From assembly GCF_001640805.2 (NCBI RefSeq), contig NC_066850.1, forward strand, positions 763,149 through 827,148: a stretch of 64,000 nt of DNA, given 5' to 3'. The first letter of the stretch is position 1, and each line of letters starts with the position of its first letter. The notes below the pieces were generated by a model. That model was given only the letters and a program-made list of their open reading frames with translations. It was not told where the DNA came from and searched no databases. The position numbers and the translations under genes were made by a program. The DNA comes from Lates calcarifer. Taxonomy: Eukaryota > Chordata > Actinopteri > Centropomidae. Positions 58,442 through 64,000 of this stretch are shown here, in pieces.

Positions 58442-61400
58442 ATGAGTTGTTTCGGGTACCGCCGAGAGCTGAGCAAGTACGAAGATGTCGATGAGGACGA
58501 GCTCTTGGCTTCCCTCAGCCCCGAGGAGCTGGCTGAGTTGGAAAAGGAGCTGGCGGATATCGATCCAGACGCCAACGTGCCCATAGGACTCAGACAGAGA
58601 GACCAGACGGACAAGACCCCGACAGGCACTTTCAGCAGAGAGGCCCTGATGAAGTACTGGGAAAACGAGACACGTAGACTGCTGGAGGACGAGATAGGTG
58701 GAGGAAGCCCCAAACCGGTCAGTGATAGCATTTAATTAGATTTGCTTGGCATTTGTAAAATGTGCCAGAGGCGAAGTGAGGTTGTTTGAAGTTGTATCAG
58801 ATGTTTGAAGTGCTAAAAAGGAAAGAAAATCAGAGCAAATACCTACAGCTGCTTTAAAACCATCTGTGTTGTTTTAGCTTTACAACATACATGTTATTTA
58901 AATTTTAAAGAAAACAAATCCTCATAATTACAGTTTTGTATTTCAACCACTGAAGGACTTTATCAAAACACAGGATGAAGAACAAGAAGAGGAGTGTGTG
59001 ACAGAAGGAAACAGTGAAGCAGAGGATGAAAAAGATGATGAAAACGAAAAAGAACAGAAGAAGTATGAAGTGGAAGAACGGGATGAAGAGGATGAAGAGG
59101 AAGAGGAAGAGGAAGAAGAAGAAGAAGAGGAAAGTGAGGAAGAGGAGGAAGCTGTAACAGAGGAGGAGGAAGATGAGGAGGAGGAGGAGGAACAAGATAA
59201 TAAATCAAAACCTGAACCCTCAAATAATTCTGGGACATCTCAGGCCGACACCCCAAAGCTACTAAAACCTCAGAGGGTGGAGCCCGTTAGACTGACTCCT
59301 CCTCCTCCACCTGCCGACACCAGCACGACCGGAAACCCGACTGTTGTCGACGAAGCTCTTCAACAAGTCCTTAGCAATGACCCTGAACTCACAGAGGTTA
59401 ATCTCAACAATATTGACGACATCTCACAGGTACGAATACAGACCAGCAAAACACACTAAAAGAATTCTTCAGTTTTTGGAAATATTTGTAATTTCTCCTT
59501 CCTAACTGGAACAAGACTCATGCTTTTTTATTGTTTCATTACCTTTCATTACCTTATTAACCTTTAGTGGAGGACTAGGGGAAAATAAACCTATGAAGGA
59601 TCATATACACAAGCAGGTATAAAAAAAAAAAGGTAAAAAAAGATATCTAGTAAAGTTCTACATTGTCCACCAAAACAGTGGATTAGCTAACAGTGGTAGA
59701 GTTTTGTCAGAGGTAGACATGTGTTAGCTTCCAGCTTGCTAGTGTCCTGCTCTTTACTGTTGAGTCACTTTTGATTGTGTCCCAGCTTATATTTAGAACA
59801 GGGCATCTCACCATGGTTATGTAATGGAGGGCATACTTACAGATTTGGTACAAACAGTTCCTATGACTGGAAAATGAACATGAATGAATGGTTTCCTTTG
59901 ACAAGGTTTCTGTTTTCTGGCAGCACCTTAAAGTTGAAACCATTCCTGTGGTTTACTCGGCGGTGGGTAATAGCTAAGAGGGTAAAGTTGAAGCTCTAGT
60001 GTTGACATCTTAACACTGGCCTTAATGAAGTGTTGCCCTAACCTCTATGTGGTGGTAGTGCTGCGGAGAATCAATGGCCCTTAAACAATCATATTGTTTT
60101 GAAGTCTCATGGAAATGGTGTGGATTTACTTTCTAATTTACATCTTAGGAAACCCTGATCCGATTTGCTGAAGCACTGAGGTCCAACACACATGTGCGGG
60201 TCTTTAGTCTCGCGAACACCCGAGCCGACGACCCCGTGGCTCTGGCCATTGCTAAGATGTTGAAGGAGAACTCGTCCATCACCAGTCTGAATATAGAGTC
60301 CAACTATGTGACCGGGAAGGGCGTAATGGCTCTGGTTCAAGCGCTTCCAGGAAACAACACCCTGACCGAGCTTCGGTTCCACAACCAGAGACACATGTGT
60401 GGAGGACAGGTTAGTCCCCACCACCACCACCCATTCTGATTCCCTCACCAATAAAGGCCATCCTCGCAGAGAAAACAAAAATGTCTTCCTTTCTTAAACT
60501 GCCTCCCACAGGTAGAGATGGAGATGGTGAAGATTCTGAGGGAAAACTACACCTTGATCAAGCTGGGTTACCAGTTCAACCTCCCTGGTCCCAGGATGAG
60601 CATGACGGGGATCCTCACCAGGAACCAGGACCGCCAGAGACAGAAAAGGCTGCAGGAGCAGAGGCAGCAGCAGGGCCAACAGGGGGCGACAGAGGGAGCT
60701 GTTAACCCCCGGACCACTGCGCTGGTTCGTAACTTTGCCCCAGAAAGAGATATCAGATCGCATTTTATGTATTTGTATTTATCTGTTCCCCTGTTTCCAT
60801 TTCTAGAGAGGAACACCTAGTTCATCACCTTACAACTCACCCAGAGCCTCTCCTTGGTCCTCACCCAAACTCCCCCGGAGCGACCTGGCTAAAAAACAGA
60901 CCCCTCCGGCCCCGCCACCTCCTCCTCCTCCACCTCCACCGCCTCCTCCTCCCCCACCTCCTCCACCCATGCCTCCTCCTCAGCGAGAGAAGAAGAAGCC
61001 CACCAGGATGATCGCAGAGGTCATCAAGGCGCACGAGGCCAGCAGCAAGAAGGCGACAAAGACGAAAGGGAAGAAGGGCAAGAAGGGGAAGGAGAAGGAG
61101 TCCGGGAGGGACGAGACGAGCAGCATCCTGAAGGAGCTCAAGAACGCCCTGAGGCCCGTGTCGGCGGAGAGGAGAGGGGAGGAGGGCAGCAGGCCGTCTA
61201 CGCCAATGAGGTCGGCCCACGACCAGCTGATGGAGTCCATCCGCAGCAGCAGCATCCGAAACCTGAGACGGGTGAGTGGAAGGATTTGTGCAACAAGAGG
61301 GATGAAAAGAACATTCCTCATCCACAAGCTGTTGAGCAACATTCTCAATTAGACACTAGAGTCCCTCTATAGGCAAACTGGACAAGTAGGAAGTTTAATT

Positions 61401-61948
61401 TAGATGAGGATGACACAGAGTCAGTGGTGTCTGACTCATCTCAGGGGTAGGCAGGCAAAAGGCTACTTACCACCAGCCAGCACTGCACTGTGGCATGATC
61501 ACAATGCTTTTACAGCAAGAGACAGTCCAGAGAGGCCAATAATGTCAGCACAGCCGGGGCTAGTACTCTCACCATGAAGAGAAAAATAAGTTGAAACAGA
61601 GAAGAGGGATGGAAAACAAACAGTAAAACAATAAGACAAAGAAAATTGGGCACGTCTGTGTTGTTACTGTGAGTGCTTTCTATTTTTCGTCAAGCACTAC
61701 CTCGGCTGAAGCTTTAGCACAGCTTGTTAGTTTGTTAGAGTGGAAAATCAGCTCTGCCCTCAGATGGCAGGGTCTGCTAGCTGTGAAATTCCTGCCACTT
61801 AGTGAAGGTATTTATAGAGACTGTTCACTGGAGCTGCGATAAAGACGCCGCTGATACGTTACACAACACACATTCAACAAAACAGCCATTTAAACATTAT
61901 CCCACCATTATCGTTTTCCAGGTGGAGATCCCACATCATCTACGATAA
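58442..61948 (+). CDS. lmod2: Leiomodin 2, actin filament nucleator
   Basis: Six coding exons: 58442-58717, 58974-59429, 60149-60409, 60512-60724, 60807-61271 and 61922-61948; 565 residues, all junctions phase 0. Exon 1 has the tropomyosin/actin-binding N-terminus ([34 protein letters not shown] ... [13 protein letters not shown]). Exon 2 has a long Glu-rich acidic stretch and then the start of the leucine-rich repeat domain ([27 protein letters not shown]). LRR segments continue in exons 3-4. Exon 5 has a polyproline tract, a Lys-rich region and a WH2 motif ([18 protein letters not shown]). Exon 6 adds [12 protein letters not shown]2 nucleates and lengthens thin filaments in heart and skeletal muscle. 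Only the exon 4 donor (CTG|GTTCGT) is weak. Order and orientation with asb15 match the mammalian locus. Confidence 0.94.
59080..59200 (+). repeat. lmod2: Low-complexity GAA/GAG tract coding poly-Glu in lmod2
   Basis: A nearly pure purine run encoding the acidic region typical of leiomodins. In-frame and therefore coding, not a microsatellite in an intron. Confidence 0.85.
59430..60148 (+). other. lmod2: lmod2 intron 2
   Basis: Donor ACAG|GTACGA, acceptor TCTTAG|GAAACC, phase 0. It falls inside the leucine-rich repeat region. Nothing else recognised. Confidence 0.7.
61272..61921 (+). other. lmod2: lmod2 last intron
   Basis: Donor CGG|GTGAGT, acceptor TTTTCCAG|GTGGAG, phase 0. It separates the WH2 exon from the eight-residue terminal exon. 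No other feature. Confidence 0.7.
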
Positions 61949-62800
61949 TAGCAGAGATAAAAAGAGGTCCATTCGTTGCTGTGGATGTCGATGATGATGG
62001 AGTGACCAACAGTGATGAAGGTGAAAACATGTTGGGATGACTGACGAGGAACAAACTGAATTCTTACTCATAAAAAAGAAAATATACTGGAAATTTGCAC
62101 TGCAGTAACAGCTCTACATTTTAATAATCTTTACGTTTTTTTTAAAGTATTTATGCATTATAGATAACGGTCTTTGTATTTTAATTTGGAAATGAGTTGA
62201 CTTGTTTACTGATAAGACGTCTACTTCACTGTGTTCTTGTAAAATTGTACATATGATCTGTTGTTGGTTGAATTATGTGTTAAGGTCTAAATATAGCCAT
62301 TTGGTGTTTACAATACAACTCACTGAAGTATGTAGACTGTTTTCTTATTCTCTGGTTACTGGATGAGTATGAGGGTCAAGCTGTTAGATAGAAAGACAGG
62401 AAACAGCCACCGTCTTCATCAGTGAGTCAGCTTACCGGCCAAACACCACGGACGCATTGTCCCACTCAGACACATTCACAATACACCCACTCTAGTTAGC
62501 AAGTATTCAAACGGCTTTTGCGCACTTTGCCTGAACAATTCACAATGCACGACGAGTGAAGGGGAAACAATAGATACTCACTGTCAGTGCCACTGACATC
62601 ACCGAGGACACATCAACATTTACAGGATTTAAACAAATATCACAGGGTCACATAAAAAGCTGTGGGCTGTGCAGCACACAATGGCTTTAAACTGAGTCTG
62701 TCATTGTTGAAAGAAGAAATAAGTCATTCTTCCTCTTACAACGGAAAATTGGATTCGATGAGTAAAACACACATTTGCTCAGTGCAATACATTTCAGTTG
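61949..62800. other. lmod2 3' untranslated region and spacer
   Basis: No open frame of interest. No canonical AATAAA was found close to the stop, so the lmod2 transcript end is not determined. Confidence 0.4.
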
Positions 62801-62809
62801 CTTTTCCAC

Positions 62810-63120
62810 TGGCACCTACTTGACTCTCCTCTTTTTTAGGGTTTTCCATTAGGTGGTAGTACCTGGTACCAGGTTCTTTTTTAGTACCTACTCGGCCGGG
62901 GTTCCAAGCGAGCTGAGTCGAGCTGAAAATGTGACGTCAACAGACTGCAGGTCGCTGATTGACCAGGGACTGACGTTACCGCCATTTTTAAAACCTGGCG
63001 ACAGAAACAACGCATTCAAATGACGTCACGGGAGTTTCGGGACGACCCCACCCACGTTGAGTTGAGGTGGTTCTCACTAATAATGGAAAACGACTGAAAC
63101 CGACTAGAGAGACCAGTAGC
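62810..63120. mobile_element. MITE-like non-autonomous DNA element
   Basis: The left end contains GGTTTTCCATTAGGTGGTAG and the right end, read in reverse complement, contains TCGTTTTCCATTATTAGTGA, forming imperfect inverted ends. Between them lie phrases common to a dispersed teleost repeat (gtacctggtaccaggtt, gttccaagcgagctgag). Two TGACGTCA motifs lie inside. No coding capacity. Confidence 0.5.
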
Positions 63121-64000
63121 TTATGTTTGCTAACGTTAGCAAACCTTAGCTCTACAGTAATAAATGAGGCAAAGCAACATTTGAGGATGCTAATGCTAAA
63201 TAGCACAAGTAGAGAAAAGTCAGCATAACAGAGCTAAAGCTAAACTTAGCCACCATAAGTTAGTCGTTTTATTGATGGATCTGACTTTGTATTGGTAGAA
63301 GGAACATATTATTTCCATTACATTAAGTTAAAAGCTATAAAAGAAGTAGGTCAGAGCTACTGAGTAGTAGCAGCTTCTGGGTTAGAGGGATTACATTAAG
63401 TCAACAAGGCCCCAAAAAAAGGATTTGCAGATTAATAAATGGAGTCTTCAGACATATTGAGATGAAAGAAAAGGGAAAGCGAGATAAAGAGTGAAGGAGA
63501 CGATGAGTCAGATACAAAGAGAGGGGACAGATGAGAGAGTGAAAGCAAAACAGCTATAGAGACTGAGAGATAGGAGCGTGTGTCTTGGAAGAGTTTCCCA
63601 GCTCCTAAATCCACAGTGCAGCTGTTAAAATTAAAATTACAATTTCATTTTACATTACAGCAAATCGTTTAGACTTTTAGACTGATTTTTAAGTCAAATC
63701 ATCTTTGTGGAGTCCTGAAAATTCATTATCAATTTATGACGCAGCTGAAAGCACAGATTAATTAATAGAAAACCCGGCCTTAAACTAGACGTAATGAAAG
63801 GTTTGGTTAGAAAGTTCATCTATGCAGGGAACACTCCTCACTCCGAACACCAGTCTGATCCACAGCCTCCCCAAACTCAGCAGCTCAGTGTGCACAATGC
63901 ATTCCTTCAGCTAAGTGTCCTAAGAATAAAACTTCCTCCCCTCAAATACATCACTGTCACATCTGTCAAACTGTCAACAGAGGGACCGTTCCATAAAAAT
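63121..64000. other. Intergenic sequence at right edge
   Basis: A/T-rich with a purine-rich stretch (63,470-63,600). No gene, RNA gene or repeat could be supported. Confidence 0.5.

Noticed and set aside
58905..59256. Phe/Leu- and Pro/Leu-rich minus-strand frames
   Set aside because: Antisense of the Glu-rich lmod2 exon.
60861..61348. Arg/Trp-rich minus-strand frames of up to 154 residues
   Set aside because: Antisense of the lmod2 polyproline and Lys-rich exon.
1..64000. CRISPR arrays, operons, tRNA or rRNA genes
   Set aside because: None seen; the window is vertebrate nuclear DNA with spliced genes.

Overview
The window is nuclear DNA of a teleost fish, most likely a percomorph. Genes are split into many short exons with GT-AG (a few GC-AG) introns. 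There are long dinucleotide microsatellites, a decayed Tc1-type transposon and MITE-like repeats. The proteins are vertebrate and the gene order mixes blocks found on human 12q21-22 (cradd, socs2, kitlg), 12p11 (ints13) and 7q31 (asb15-lmod2). Exon coordinates were derived by hand from splice signals, reading phase and recalled family sequences. No alignment or expression data were available.

Layout, left to right. 1-5.1 kb: repeats, a dead Tc1 element, and on the minus strand the first coding exon (CARD) of cradd; its death-domain exon lies outside the window. 9.05-12.75 kb: complete socs2 (minus) with two STAT-type sites upstream. 15.2-21.2 kb: complete ints13/asunder (plus, 16 coding exons). 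21.3-27.75 kb: a long, divergent dystroglycan-like gene (minus). 28.9-32.35 kb: an SLC5A7-type choline-transporter-like gene (plus), head-to-head with the dystroglycan-like gene. 32.4-38.65 kb: a large minus-strand gene with four Myb/SANT-like domains, a TIN2 (TINF2_N)-type domain and C2H2 zinc fingers. 39.4-44.8 kb: a second minus-strand gene with the same TIN2-type domain and eleven C2H2 fingers. 45.3-51.3 kb: kit ligand (minus). 52.4-56.7 kb: asb15 (plus), carrying a one-base frameshift in this sequence. 58.4-61.95 kb: lmod2 (plus), complete. 62-64 kb: intergenic sequence with a MITE-like repeat.

The genes do not form one pathway. Themes are cytokine signalling and ubiquitin adaptors (kitlg, socs2, asb15), striated muscle (asb15, lmod2), a membrane/synapse-flavoured divergent pair (dystroglycan-like and choline-transporter-like), and a pair of DNA-binding proteins built on a telomere-protein-type domain. 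The most notable items are the Myb4-TINF2_N-zinc-finger architecture, the dystroglycan-like gene with conserved processing sites, the asb15 frameshift, and three GC-AG introns that share the same donor hexamer.
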